NCBI GenBank assembly: GCA_018378255.1
Contig: JAGZXV010000020.1
Span: 1 to 44,945 of the forward strand
DNA: 44,945 nucleotides
Direction of reading: 5' to 3'
From: Clostridiaceae bacterium
GTDB lineage: Bacteria; Bacillota; Clostridia; Lachnospirales; Lachnospiraceae
Numbering within the stretch: position 1 is the first letter of the stretch; every line of letters begins with the position of its first letter. A program made the translations under genes and the position numbers. This document shows positions 1 through 8,499 of this stretch, one piece after another. Below the pieces are notes generated by a model. That model ran no database searches. It had not been told where the DNA came from and saw only the letters and a list, made by a program, of their open reading frames with translations.

Positions 1-78
1 GAACCGCCGTATGCGGACCCGCATGTACGGTGGTGTGAGAGGTCGGCTGGCCAACTAATGGCCAGCCTCCTACTCGAT
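1..78 (+). ncRNA. 3' end of a group II intron (domains V and VI)
   Basis: The first bases fold as a group II intron domain V. A lower stem (ACCGCCGT with ACGGTGGT) is followed by a two-base GT bulge, a five-pair upper stem (ATGCG/CGCAT) and a GACC tetraloop. A domain VI-like hairpin follows at about 47-69, with arms GGCTGGCC/GGCCAGCC around a loop AACTAAT that holds the candidate branch-point A. The run ends in TCCTACTCGAT, typical of the 3' end of bacterial group II introns. The remainder of the intron, normally with a reverse transcriptase/maturase gene, would lie upstream of base 1 and is not visible. The 3' splice boundary near base 78 is inferred from the usual terminal AY dinucleotide. 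Confidence 0.82.
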
Positions 79-260
79 TGGGCATCGGACCGTCTTTTTC
101 CATCCCTGCGGCCTTAGTATCCCTTACGGTTGGAAGCCGGTTTTCATCACCGCCGGATTCTGCCCGCCCGTCCGGTCCCAAAACTCCCGCCCTCCGGCCG
201 CCGCCTCGCCCCGCTTTCCTGCGTTTCTTTCACCAGGTTTCTTTCACCAATAATCCGAAT
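79..260. other. GC-rich non-coding stretch between the intron end and the permease gene
   Basis: No convincing gene is present. The segment is visibly richer in G and C than the flanking genes, especially about 160-220, and short open frames crossing it have no ribosome site and low-complexity Pro/Ser-rich products. A 13-base direct repeat, GTTTCTTTCACCA, occurs at 223-235 and again at 237-249, just past the stop of the permease gene. This is the 3' exon side of the intron insertion, so it may be residual target or imported sequence. No U-tract terminator for the permease operon was recognised here. Confidence 0.5.
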
Positions 261-1040
261 TTACACCACACTTTTAAGCCCCAGCGTCTTCTCAATCACC
301 AGCATAACCCCCAGCGTAATCATCATTAAAAGCGAAGCCAGCGCCGCAATCGTAGGATCAAAATGGTATTCCACATAAGCCATCATTTCAATCGGAAGAA
401 CAGTCACTCCTGCTTTTGTCAGGAATGCGGACAAGGATACATTGTTAAACGAATTGATAACTGCCATAATACAGGCGGATATGATTCCCGATTTAACATT
501 TGGCAGTAAGATATGGAAGAACGTGTAAAAGCTGCCCGCCCCCAAAATTCTGGCTGCTTCCTCAATGGAAAAATCAAAATTGGCTAAACTGGCAGTGACC
601 ACCCGCATCACATAAGGGATTGATAAGATCGTATGACCGATTAAAAGGCTTGGCAGCGCCTCAAGCTGAAACCGGTTGACCACATAACGGAGAATCACGA
701 AACCGAGCACAATCACCGGGATCAAAACCGGGGACAGAAACAATTCCTTTATCACCTCTTTTCCTTTAAACCGGTATCTGTTTAGTGCGTAGGCTGCCGG
801 CAGCCCCAGCGCCAGAGCAATGCCGGTAGCGGCAAATGCAATGATAATGCTGTATTTTGCAGCATTTCCAAAGGTTTTGACCTTTAATATCTGCTCATAC
901 CAGCGCAGGGTGAAACCTTCCCCTGGAAATTTTAAGTACGTGGTATCGCTGAAAGAGGAAGCCGCAATTACCAAAAGAGGCCCGATGAGGAAACTATATA
1001 CTAAAATGGTTATGATAAGCAGTGATTTACTCTTTTTCAT
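261..1040 (-). CDS. ABC transporter permease, spermidine/putrescine PotC type
   Basis: A 259-residue inner-membrane permease with six predicted helices. The binding-protein-dependent transport motif is visible as EEAARILGAGSFYTFFHILLP at about residues 159-179 (key EAA...G); it contacts the ATPase. Length and layout match PotC/YdcV-type permeases. It is the last gene of a five-gene minus-strand operon, 23 bases after the binding protein, with an AAGGAG site before its ATG. It should pair with the PotB-like permease at 3260-4093 to form the channel. Substrate cannot be told from the permease; polyamine-type specificity is only a family-level guess. Family assignment is sure, substrate is not. 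Confidence 0.88.
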   Translation of the reverse strand: MKKSKSLLIITILVYSFLIGPLLVIAASSFSDTTYLKFPGEGFTLRWYEQILKVKTFGNAAKYSIIIAFAATGIALALGLPAAYALNRYRFKGKEVIKELFLSPVLIPVIVLGFVILRYVVNRFQLEALPSLLIGHTILSIPYVMRVVTASLANFDFSIEEAARILGAGSFYTFFHILLPNVKSGIISACIMAVINSFNNVSLSAFLTKAGVTVLPIEMMAYVEYHFDPTIAALASLLMMITLGVMLVIEKTLGLKSVV

Positions 1041-1063
1041 GGAGAACTCCTTTGTTTTGCAGA

Positions 1064-2182
1064 CTACCGGACAGAAAACAGCTCATTCCAGCGGGCGGTC
1101 CAGTCCGCTTTCTTCTCATTGATGACAGACCAGTCCGGAAGCAGTAAACTGCTGAGCATTTCCTTTCCATAGGTGAAGTTTGCAGACTGTTCCGGGGTTA
1201 ATTCCACATCAGTTCTGACAGGGGAATCCACACCGTCCAATGCTTCCGCTAACTGCACTTCTTTTGAAATGTAGAAGTCTATAAATGCCGTTGCCAGTTC
1301 CTTATTTTCGCATCCTTTAACGATATTGGCCGTATTGAAGCTGCCATAGGTTCCTTCGGCCGGATCAACCCAGATATAATCCTCAGAAGCTGACCTTGCT
1401 GCCGTGTAGGAAAAATCAAGCAGTACGGCGGCAGATATTTCCCCCTGGTTTAACATGGTGATCGTATCATTAGCGCTCGTATATGTCTTCATTATATTCG
1501 GCTTTAACTCTTCCATCTTTTTAAATATCTCGTCATCGTCCGTACCTGGCGTCAGATTTGCCATCCTGGCTACACAGTAATAGAATATCGGTCCGGAAGT
1601 AGTTGTAATATCAGGGATGGCGATCGAACCTTTCAGCTCCGGATTCCATAAATCTGCCCATGAATGAATTTCAATGGGGCAGACTGCCTTGTCGTAAACG
1701 ATCCCCAAACGGTTAAAGGTATAAGCAGGTCCATATTCATTACCTAAGGGAGCCTTTGCTATATCGTATAAGGAATCCAGGTTAGACAATTTTGCAGGAT
1801 CGATGGGGTCAATCAAATCCGCATCAATCAGGTCTGCGATAAAAGCATCGCTGATAACTACCACATCATAGTTTTTGGGCGTCTCTTTTATCTTTGTAAC
1901 GCGCTCTGCATTCTTTCCTCCCTCTGCGGTCAGTTTACAGCCGGTCGCTTCCATAAATGGATCATAAACATTCTTCTGCAGCAATTCAGTGTTAAATGAG
2001 AAGGTGGAAATCTTCAGTTCCTGTCCTTTAAATGAAGGCAGACCGGCGCTTTGTGTGCTGCCGCCTGCCGCCTTTGTATCTGATTCAGACGTTTTAGGCT
2101 CTTCTTTTGTAAAACCACCGCAGGCAGTCAGGGTCATTAACATAACAGCTGCCAGAATTACCGATAATACTTTATTTTTCAT
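1064..2182 (-). CDS. Substrate-binding lipoprotein of PotD-type ABC importer
   Basis: A 372-residue extracellular binding protein. It begins with a lipoprotein signal ending LTAC-GG (Cys about residue 21) and a Ser/Thr/Glu-rich linker, followed by a two-lobed binding-protein fold of the spermidine/putrescine-binding family (features such as WADLWNPELKGSIAIPD and GTYGSFNTANIVKGCENKELA). It would capture the solute and deliver it to the two permeases encoded on either side. The ATG has a GAGGAGGG ribosome site. The gene lies between the ATPase and second permease genes, an order found in some pot-like operons. Because an amidohydrolase heads the operon, the ligand may be a nitrogenous compound rather than a classical polyamine; that is inference. 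Confidence 0.88.
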   Translation of the reverse strand: MKNKVLSVILAAVMLMTLTACGGFTKEEPKTSESDTKAAGGSTQSAGLPSFKGQELKISTFSFNTELLQKNVYDPFMEATGCKLTAEGGKNAERVTKIKETPKNYDVVVISDAFIADLIDADLIDPIDPAKLSNLDSLYDIAKAPLGNEYGPAYTFNRLGIVYDKAVCPIEIHSWADLWNPELKGSIAIPDITTTSGPIFYYCVARMANLTPGTDDDEIFKKMEELKPNIMKTYTSANDTITMLNQGEISAAVLLDFSYTAARSASEDYIWVDPAEGTYGSFNTANIVKGCENKELATAFIDFYISKEVQLAEALDGVDSPVRTDVELTPEQSANFTYGKEMLSSLLLPDWSVINEKKADWTARWNELFSVR

Positions 2183-2207
2183 AATATGTCCCTCCTCGCT
2201 TTCCCGC

Positions 2208-3245
2208 TTAAAGCAATATGATTTTATTAGGTGTCAAAGATAATGTTACATTATCGCCCGCATTGTAAACATTTTCCTGGTCTGTGCTGACCTCAAACTC
2301 ACCGATTGGGGTGCTGACATTATACTGGCTGCGTTTTCCGAGGAATGTGTTCACCATAACCTTGCCGGCAATGCTGTTGGCAGCCTGGACACCTGCCGGC
2401 ATAATCTGAATGTCTTCCGGGCGGATACATGCCTTGATTTCGCCTTCTCCATTCTTGTTTTCCACCTGGATTAGGTTTCCGTCAGAGGCCAGATATTTAC
2501 CTTCGGCGTCTGTTTTTTTCAAATCAATAAAGTTTTCAAACCCGACGAAGCGGGCTATGAATTCCGTCTTTGGGTGATTATAGATCGCTGACGGCTTATC
2601 CATCTGTTCAATTACCCCATGATTCATGATCGCTACTTTATCAGAAATCGCAAAACACTCCTCCTGGTCATGTGTAACATAAACCGCAGTAAATCCAAAC
2701 TGCTGCTGAAGCCGCCGGATTTCCACTCGCATCTTTATGCGAAGTTTTGCATCCAGATTGCTCAGCGGCTCGTCCAGCAAAAGCAGATCCGGTTTGATCA
2801 CCAACGCCCTTGCCAATGCAACACGCTGCCTTTGACCACCTGACATCTCCTTAGGGAAACGATTTTCAAACCCTTTTAAGTCCACCGTTTCCAGCATAGC
2901 CATTACTTCTCTTTTAATCTGATCCTGAGACATTTTCCTCATTCTCAGCCCAAATGCCACATTATCAAAAATTGTCATATGGGGAAATAATGCATAGCTC
3001 TGGAATACGAATCCAAAATTCCTTTTATGAAGAGGAATCTGAGTATAGTTCTTACCACCAAAAATAAACTGTCCGGCCATGGGATTGGAAAAACCTGCAA
3101 TCAGACGCAGAGTCGTCGTCTTTCCGCAGCCGCTGGACCCTAGAAGGGATACCAGCTCTCCTTTTTCCACCTGAAAATTTAAGTCTTTTAATATAACATT
3201 ATCATCATAACCTGCGGTAATATTCTGTAATTCCAAAAGTGCCAT
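2208..3245 (-). CDS. ABC transporter ATP-binding protein, PotA type
   Basis: A 345-residue ATPase energising the importer. It has Walker A GSSGCGKT at residues 36-43, a Q-loop, the signature MSGGQRQRVALARAL near 134-148, Walker B LLLLDEPLSNLD and the H-loop in YVTHDQEE. The last 110 or so residues form the TOBE domain typical of PotA/MalK/FbpC-type ATPases, with CIRPEDIQI at its start. The start follows a GAGGAG site, 14 bases after the upstream permease gene. It acts at the cytoplasmic membrane face with the PotB- and PotC-like permeases encoded on either side. Polyamine-type assignment follows from the permease and binding-protein families. Confidence 0.92.
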   Translation of the reverse strand: MALLELQNITAGYDDNVILKDLNFQVEKGELVSLLGSSGCGKTTTLRLIAGFSNPMAGQFIFGGKNYTQIPLHKRNFGFVFQSYALFPHMTIFDNVAFGLRMRKMSQDQIKREVMAMLETVDLKGFENRFPKEMSGGQRQRVALARALVIKPDLLLLDEPLSNLDAKLRIKMRVEIRRLQQQFGFTAVYVTHDQEECFAISDKVAIMNHGVIEQMDKPSAIYNHPKTEFIARFVGFENFIDLKKTDAEGKYLASDGNLIQVENKNGEGEIKACIRPEDIQIMPAGVQAANSIAGKVMVNTFLGKRSQYNVSTPIGEFEVSTDQENVYNAGDNVTLSLTPNKIILL

Positions 3246-3259
3246 TCTAATCTCCTCTT

Positions 3260-4093
3260 CTATACAGTTGGATTAAATTTCCTGCTGATTCCGTTTATGC
3301 CTCCGGATACCAATATCGTTACCACAATCATGACCACAGCTACTACGGATGCCTGTGTCCAGTCACCTAAGGACATGGCCTGCTGGTAGATCATGGTGGC
3401 CAGCACTCTGGTATCGGTTCCTCCAAGCAGCTGGGGAGTTGTATATGCAGTCAGGCAGCCGGTGAAAACCAGCACGCTGCCGGTAACCAGGCCAGGTATA
3501 CTGAGCGGCAGAATGACATGGCGGAAAGCTCCCAGCCTCGTCGCCCCTAAATTACATGCAGCCAGATTCAAATCCTCTGATATATGATCCATGATGCCAA
3601 TGAGAGACAGAATCATCAAAGGCAGAAACAACTGGATAAATCCAACAGTCATAGAAAATTCATTGTAGAGCAGGCTGATTGGCTTATTAACAATTCCCAA
3701 CCTTACCAGCATTGTATTAATAAATCCCTTCTTTCCAAGGATTACCATCCAGCTGAAAGAACGGATCACCGGACTGGTAAACATAGGGAATACGGCCAAT
3801 GCCATGAGCATTCCCTTATTTTTAGAATATTTGGAGATATAATACGCAGTCGGAAAACCGAGCAGGGCACATGCAATTGTGCTCACCAGGCTCAGGCGGA
3901 TGCTTCTAAAAAAAACTTGTCTGAAATAAATGCTTCCGAATAAGGAATAATAGCTTTCCAGTGTAAAATTTCCGCCCTCATTAAAAAATGTTTTAAAAAT
4001 CAATAAAAATAGAGGAATTATCATGAAAAACACAAGAAACAGACATCCGGGAAGTATAAAAAGCCAATAAATTTTCGTTTTCTTTTCAATCAA
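3260..4093 (-). CDS. ABC transporter permease, spermidine/putrescine PotB type
   Basis: A 277-residue integral membrane protein with about six helices, the first at residues 9-33. The cytoplasmic coupling loop is seen as LNLAACNLGATRLGAFRHVILP near 175-196. It resembles PotB/PotH permeases and is the partner of the PotC-like permease at 261-1040. The best start is a TTG at 4093 because no ATG or GTG with a ribosome site is near; an AAAGG sits about 12 bases upstream. About 100 bases separate it from the amidohydrolase upstream, with no clear terminator, so co-transcription is likely. Confidence 0.86.
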   Translation of the reverse strand: MIEKKTKIYWLFILPGCLFLVFFMIIPLFLLIFKTFFNEGGNFTLESYYSLFGSIYFRQVFFRSIRLSLVSTIACALLGFPTAYYISKYSKNKGMLMALAVFPMFTSPVIRSFSWMVILGKKGFINTMLVRLGIVNKPISLLYNEFSMTVGFIQLFLPLMILSLIGIMDHISEDLNLAACNLGATRLGAFRHVILPLSIPGLVTGSVLVFTGCLTAYTTPQLLGGTDTRVLATMIYQQAMSLGDWTQASVVAVVMIVVTILVSGGINGISRKFNPTV

Positions 4094-4193
4094 TGGTCCA
4101 TCCAGCCTTTCTATTTATCGTACATTCTAAAAGAGCCGTTTATTTAGAACACTTATTATTATTAGACAATTCAGCTCATTCATACTGCTGAAC

Positions 4194-5510
4194 TCATATC
4201 ATATTCCCATATTTTGCAGCCTGTTTCTGAAATGGTGCCATGGCTCTGGATAAATCCGCTCTGATATCATTCAAATTGACATTTACCATTTTTTTATTGC
4301 AGACCAGAAGTTCCCCGTTTACAAAAACCGTATCCACATTAGATGCATTGGCCGAATACACAAGGGCCGAATAGGGGTTATAAATTGGAAACATGTTGAC
4401 CGAGCTGGTTTCCACCATCACCAGATCCGCCTTTTTTCCCATTTCTATGGAACCAATCAGCGAATCAGCACCCAGCACCCGGGCGCCGTCTATGGTTCCC
4501 AGAGAAATGATCTCTTTCGCAGGAAAAAGGCTTCTGTCCCCGTATCTGGTCTTTTGAAACGAGGCGAACAGCCTGAACTGGGTGAACAGATCCAGGGTAT
4601 TGCCTGAGGAAGGACCGTCTGTTCCAAGTCCCACCTGAATACCGGCTGCTCTCATATCCCTGACCGGGGCGGTTCCCTTGCCGGCTTTTGTGTTGGAACC
4701 AATGCAATGGGCCACTTTCGTTCCTGTTTGAGAAAGCAGTTCCAGATCCCGTCCTGTCATATGAATGCAGTGGGCAGCAATTGTCTTTTCTCCTAAAACA
4801 CCTAAATCATATAAGAATTGGGTTGGTGTTTTTCCATAGTGTTCCCTGAAATATTTTATTTCATAATCCATTTCGCTGACATGAAGGGTATAAAATGTTT
4901 CATATTCCCTGGACAGCTGCCAGGCTTTTTTCAGCTGTTCGGGAGAGTTTGTATTGGCGGCGTGAGGAGCGATTAAAGGAGTTATGAGCTCATGACCATT
5001 CCAGCGCTTCAAAAACGAGATTCCATACGGAAGGCCGCCATATGGAGTTTTGCTGTCGCAGGTTTCCATATTTATAACCGTTTCACCCAGATACCCTCTT
5101 ATTCCCAACTCTTCACATGCTTTTGCCACCTCATTTTCAAAATAATACATGTCCACAACCGTGGTAACGCCGGCCAAAAGCATTTCGCATACCGCATACT
5201 TAGCGCTCAGATAAACCAGTTCAGGAGTCATTGCCTCCAGTTCCAGCGGAAAAAGGAAACGTCTCAACCGGTCCGGGCAGTCATCCCCCATGGAGCGGAA
5301 CGGAATCATGGATATATGACTGTGGCAGTTGATCATTCCGGGCATCAGGATTTTTCCTGTCCCGTCCACTTTCCTGTCATATGGCAGTTCACAGGTTCCG
5401 ATACCTGTTTTTTCGATTACCGTATCATTGATTAAAACATATCCCTGCTCTAAAACCGAATACGCTGAATCCATGGTCAGTACCGTGGTATTTTCTATTA
5501 ATGTTCTCAT
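4194..5510 (-). CDS. Amidohydrolase of the SsnA/MtaD-like (ATZ/TRZ) deaminase family
   Basis: A 438-residue cytosolic metal-dependent hydrolase. The amidohydrolase metal ligands are visible: H63 and H65 in NCHSHIS, H210 in LHVSEMD with E213 beside it, H247/H250 in AAHCIH, and D298 in GLGTDGPSS. This set matches S-adenosylhomocysteine/methylthioadenosine deaminase, guanine deaminase, chlorohydrolase and SsnA relatives, which deaminate or dechlorinate N-heterocycles. The exact substrate cannot be told from sequence. As first gene of the pot-like operon it probably processes the imported compound. The ribosome site is weak (AAAGG about 16 bases from the ATG). A shallow inverted repeat TTCAGC...GCTGAA at 4170-4192 follows the stop. 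Confidence 0.85.
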   Translation of the reverse strand: MRTLIENTTVLTMDSAYSVLEQGYVLINDTVIEKTGIGTCELPYDRKVDGTGKILMPGMINCHSHISMIPFRSMGDDCPDRLRRFLFPLELEAMTPELVYLSAKYAVCEMLLAGVTTVVDMYYFENEVAKACEELGIRGYLGETVINMETCDSKTPYGGLPYGISFLKRWNGHELITPLIAPHAANTNSPEQLKKAWQLSREYETFYTLHVSEMDYEIKYFREHYGKTPTQFLYDLGVLGEKTIAAHCIHMTGRDLELLSQTGTKVAHCIGSNTKAGKGTAPVRDMRAAGIQVGLGTDGPSSGNTLDLFTQFRLFASFQKTRYGDRSLFPAKEIISLGTIDGARVLGADSLIGSIEMGKKADLVMVETSSVNMFPIYNPYSALVYSANASNVDTVFVNGELLVCNKKMVNVNLNDIRADLSRAMAPFQKQAAKYGNMI

Positions 5511-5560
5511 AATTTAACAATCCATACCTTTCTTCACATTTGAAATGACAAATAAACAAA

Positions 5561-5626
5561 AAATAGGATAAAGCTGATGATAATACCATCCTGTCAGATA
5601 GTATTATCATCAGTTTTATCCTATTT
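5561..5626 (-). terminator. Long-stem terminator after the ClC gene
   Basis: A near-perfect inverted repeat has arms 5561-5586 and 5601-5626 (26 pairs, one G.U in RNA) around a 14-base loop. On the minus strand the right-hand stem edge is followed by TTTTTTG, so it works as an intrinsic terminator for the gene ending at 5653. The plus-strand side is also T-rich, so it could act in both directions. It lies only about 50 bases upstream of the amidohydrolase start. Confidence 0.85.
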
Positions 5627-5652
5627 ATTTTATATTTTGTATTTAAAACCGC

Positions 5653-7230
5653 TTATCCTTCTTTCATTTTCTGGCAATATTCTTCAATCGTCTTATAAAC
5701 ATCAGGCGCATCGTTTTCATCGCAGATCAAAAGGATATGATCTCCTGCCCTCAATCTGGTATCGCCTTTTGGAATAAATTCATCTTCGCCCCTGGTTATG
5801 GAAACAATTAAAGAGGCTTTGGGCCATGTAATCGCCGAAACGATCTTTCCTTCCGCTGTGGAACCATGATAGATCATTCCCTCTACCAAAACTTTTTCTC
5901 CTGACGCCTTATGAGGCTTTTTCCACTTACGGTTCTCTAACAGCCGGTGGAGCAGCTGGTCATAAACAGGCGCACATTTCATAATATCCGGTATCAGATA
6001 GGCCATCAGGGCCGCCATGGATAAGGTCAGCAGATGATTGAAGGTGCCTGTCATCTCCGTAATCAGAATGATTCCGGTAATGGGAGCCCGGACAATTGCT
6101 GAAAAATAACCGGTCATACCCAGGATGACAAAATTTCCTATATATCCGTTTAACACCGGGAAAAGATTTCCCATCAGTTCGTTATAAGACCCTCCGATAA
6201 TCGCCCCTAAAACAAGGAGAGGCAGGAAAATGCCACCTGGAGCGCCGGAACCGAAACTGACCATAGAAAAAATAAATTTGACAACAAACAAAAGGACCAG
6301 GGCGCCTACGGCCATTTGCCCTTCTGAAATCGTATCCACCAGTGTATGTCCGCCGCCCAGCACCGCCGGATATACAAATCCCATAACACCTGCAGCTAAA
6401 AATGGAATCAGCACACGGAAATAGACTTTTGGTATCTTCTGATACATCTTCTGAGACTGAATCAGGCAGGTATTGTAAAAAACGCCTAAAAGTCCCAGGA
6501 GAATTCCCACCACAATTACATGTCCATAACTGTTAAGAGGCAGCATATTGGGTACATGAAAAGAAAAGATGGGCTCCAGTCCAAATATATTGCGTGTGAT
6601 GAAATTGGCGGTTATGGAGGACGCCATGGTGGAAAGCAAAACTTCCGGTGAAAAGTTTTTATGCACTTCTTCCAGCGAAAATAACACGCCTGCAATCGGT
6701 GCATTGAAAGCCGCGGATAACCCTGCGCTGGCGCCGCAGGTCATCAAAAGCCTTTCCTCCATCCTCATCCGCTTGGTAAGCCTTGAAAATCCTTTGCCTA
6801 CCATGGAGCCAAGCTGAATGCTGGGGCCTTCCCGGCCTAAGGACAGACCGCAGCCAATACACAGCAGAGCGCCTGTAAATTTAGCTGAGAGGACACGCCA
6901 CCAGGTCTGCTTGATCTCCCCCTGCATCTCTCCTTCCATCTGAGGTATACCGCTTCCTGAAATATAAGGCTCCCACACTAAAAGTGCCGAAACAACCAGA
7001 GATGCTGCGATCAGGATCAAAAACCATACAGGAATAAACCAGGTATGTGTTTTCCCATAGGCCAGTATAAAATTAAGCAGTTCAGATGCCAGATCCAGCA
7101 GGATACGAAACAGCACAATGGTAAATCCTGCCAGAACTCCGACGATCATCCCTTCCAGAATCAAAAAATATCTGAGTTTACGAAAACGTTTCAATGAATT
7201 GGATATGGTAAAGTTAGCTTGCTGCATCAT
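5653..7230 (-). CDS. ClC-family chloride channel/antiporter with C-terminal TrkA-C domain
   Basis: A membrane protein of about 525 residues. The ClC ion-pathway motifs are intact (numbering from an upstream Met at 7236): GSGIP at 94-98, GREGP at 134-138 with the gating glutamate, and GSGAPGGIF at 329-337. The internal proton-transfer glutamate position is kept in FSLEEV (189-190), as is the pore tyrosine in PVYDQLL, so H+/Cl- exchange is expected rather than passive conductance. The last 80 or so residues form a TrkA-C regulatory domain (GDTRLRAGDHILLICDEN). A GGGGG site sits six bases before Met3, so 7230 is preferred to 7236. It follows ilvA by about 20 bases and ends the operon. Confidence 0.9.
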   Translation of the reverse strand: MMQQANFTISNSLKRFRKLRYFLILEGMIVGVLAGFTIVLFRILLDLASELLNFILAYGKTHTWFIPVWFLILIAASLVVSALLVWEPYISGSGIPQMEGEMQGEIKQTWWRVLSAKFTGALLCIGCGLSLGREGPSIQLGSMVGKGFSRLTKRMRMEERLLMTCGASAGLSAAFNAPIAGVLFSLEEVHKNFSPEVLLSTMASSITANFITRNIFGLEPIFSFHVPNMLPLNSYGHVIVVGILLGLLGVFYNTCLIQSQKMYQKIPKVYFRVLIPFLAAGVMGFVYPAVLGGGHTLVDTISEGQMAVGALVLLFVVKFIFSMVSFGSGAPGGIFLPLLVLGAIIGGSYNELMGNLFPVLNGYIGNFVILGMTGYFSAIVRAPITGIILITEMTGTFNHLLTLSMAALMAYLIPDIMKCAPVYDQLLHRLLENRKWKKPHKASGEKVLVEGMIYHGSTAEGKIVSAITWPKASLIVSITRGEDEFIPKGDTRLRAGDHILLICDENDAPDVYKTIEEYCQKMKEG

Positions 7231-7251
7231 TCTCATCCCCCTGAGACACTG

Positions 7252-8475
7252 TTAGTCGCTGTAAGTGCCTTTTGATTTGACAAGCTTAGGACGGTATCCT
7301 GCTTCGTTCAGAGCTTTCACGATACTGTTTTTATGCTCTGTACCATAAGCTTCAAGAGTAATCCTCAGTTCCACCGCCGCATTGCGGTTAATGCTGATAA
7401 ACTGGTTATGTTCCAGCTTAATTACATTGCCTTTTTCTTTTGCAAGAAGGGTGGAAACTTTGGCCAGCTCACCTGGTTTATCCGGAAGCAGTACAGAAAC
7501 GGTGAAAACACGGTCACGCTGGATCAGGCCATGCTGTACGATAGATGCCATGGTGATCACATCCATGTTGCCGCCGCTCAAAATAGAAACGATTTTCTTC
7601 TTTTCCACGTTCAGATGTTTTAATGCGGCTACCGTAAGAAGGCCGGAATTTTCTACGATCATTTTATGGTTTTCTACCATGTCCAGGAAGGCGACAATCA
7701 GTTCACTGTCTTCAATGGTGATGATGTCGTCCACATTTTCCTGGATATATGGAAACAGCTTTTCACCAGGACGCTTTACGGCAGTACCGTCTGCGATTGT
7801 ATTGATGGAAGGCAGGCTGACTACCTGGTTCTGGCGCAGGGATTCCTGCATACAGTTGGCGCCTGCCGGCTCCACTCCGATCACTTTAATCTTAGGATTC
7901 AGAAGTTTTGCCAGAGTTGCCACTCCAGTACAGAGTCCGCCTCCGCCGATGGGCACCATGATATAGTCCACAGTCGGAAGTTCCTTGATAATTTCCATAG
8001 CTATGGTTCCCTGTCCGGTAGCAACATCCAAATCATCAAAAGGATGTACGAATGTATATCCGTGTTCATCCGCTAATTTCAGCGCATATTCCAGCGCTTC
8101 ATCAAACACATCGCCTTCCAGCACCACATCCGCACCATATCCTTTGGTACGGTTTACTTTCATAAGAGGGGTTGTATTGGGCATTACAATGGTTGCCTTA
8201 ATTCCAGCCAGTTTCGCCGCATAGGCAACCCCCTGTGCATGGTTTCCGGCAGAAGCAGTGATCAGTCCTCTCTCTTTTTCTTCTTCCGTAAGCGTACTGA
8301 TTTTATAGTAGGCGCCCCGCACTTTATAAGCGCCGGTATACTGCATATTTTCCGGTTTAAAATAAACCTTATTGCCTGTCTGAGATGAGAAATATTCACT
8401 GTAAACCAGTTTGGTTTCCAAAGTGACTTTATTCACTACCTCTGTAGCTTCTTCAAATTTTTCCAATGTTAACAT
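7252..8475 (-). CDS. ilvA: Threonine ammonia-lyase (threonine dehydratase) with C-terminal ACT domain
   Basis: A 407-residue PLP enzyme converting threonine to 2-oxobutanoate and ammonia, the entry to isoleucine synthesis or a catabolic step. The PLP lysine is K51 in GAYKVRGAYYKI; the phosphate-binding glycine loop is IGGGGLCTG at 176-184. The C-terminal part (about 328-400) is a single ACT-like domain (VLLPDKPGELAKVSTLLA), marking the medium-length form found in many anaerobes. It lies 24 bases after ftsY and about 20 bases before the ClC gene, so it appears to be read from the cell-division operon. Whether its role is biosynthetic or catabolic cannot be decided; the ammonia it releases and the ClC neighbour would suit acid tolerance. 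Confidence 0.92.
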   Translation of the reverse strand: MLTLEKFEEATEVVNKVTLETKLVYSEYFSSQTGNKVYFKPENMQYTGAYKVRGAYYKISTLTEEEKERGLITASAGNHAQGVAYAAKLAGIKATIVMPNTTPLMKVNRTKGYGADVVLEGDVFDEALEYALKLADEHGYTFVHPFDDLDVATGQGTIAMEIIKELPTVDYIMVPIGGGGLCTGVATLAKLLNPKIKVIGVEPAGANCMQESLRQNQVVSLPSINTIADGTAVKRPGEKLFPYIQENVDDIITIEDSELIVAFLDMVENHKMIVENSGLLTVAALKHLNVEKKKIVSILSGGNMDVITMASIVQHGLIQRDRVFTVSVLLPDKPGELAKVSTLLAKEKGNVIKLEHNQFISINRNAAVELRITLEAYGTEHKNSIVKALNEAGYRPKLVKSKGTYSD

Positions 8476-8499
8476 AATACATATCCCCTTTGATTTATT

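Noticed and set aside
7382..7966. A 194-codon plus-strand frame opposite ilvA
   Set aside because: It is antisense to the PLP and ACT regions of a clear enzyme gene, Ser/Thr-rich, and without a ribosome site.
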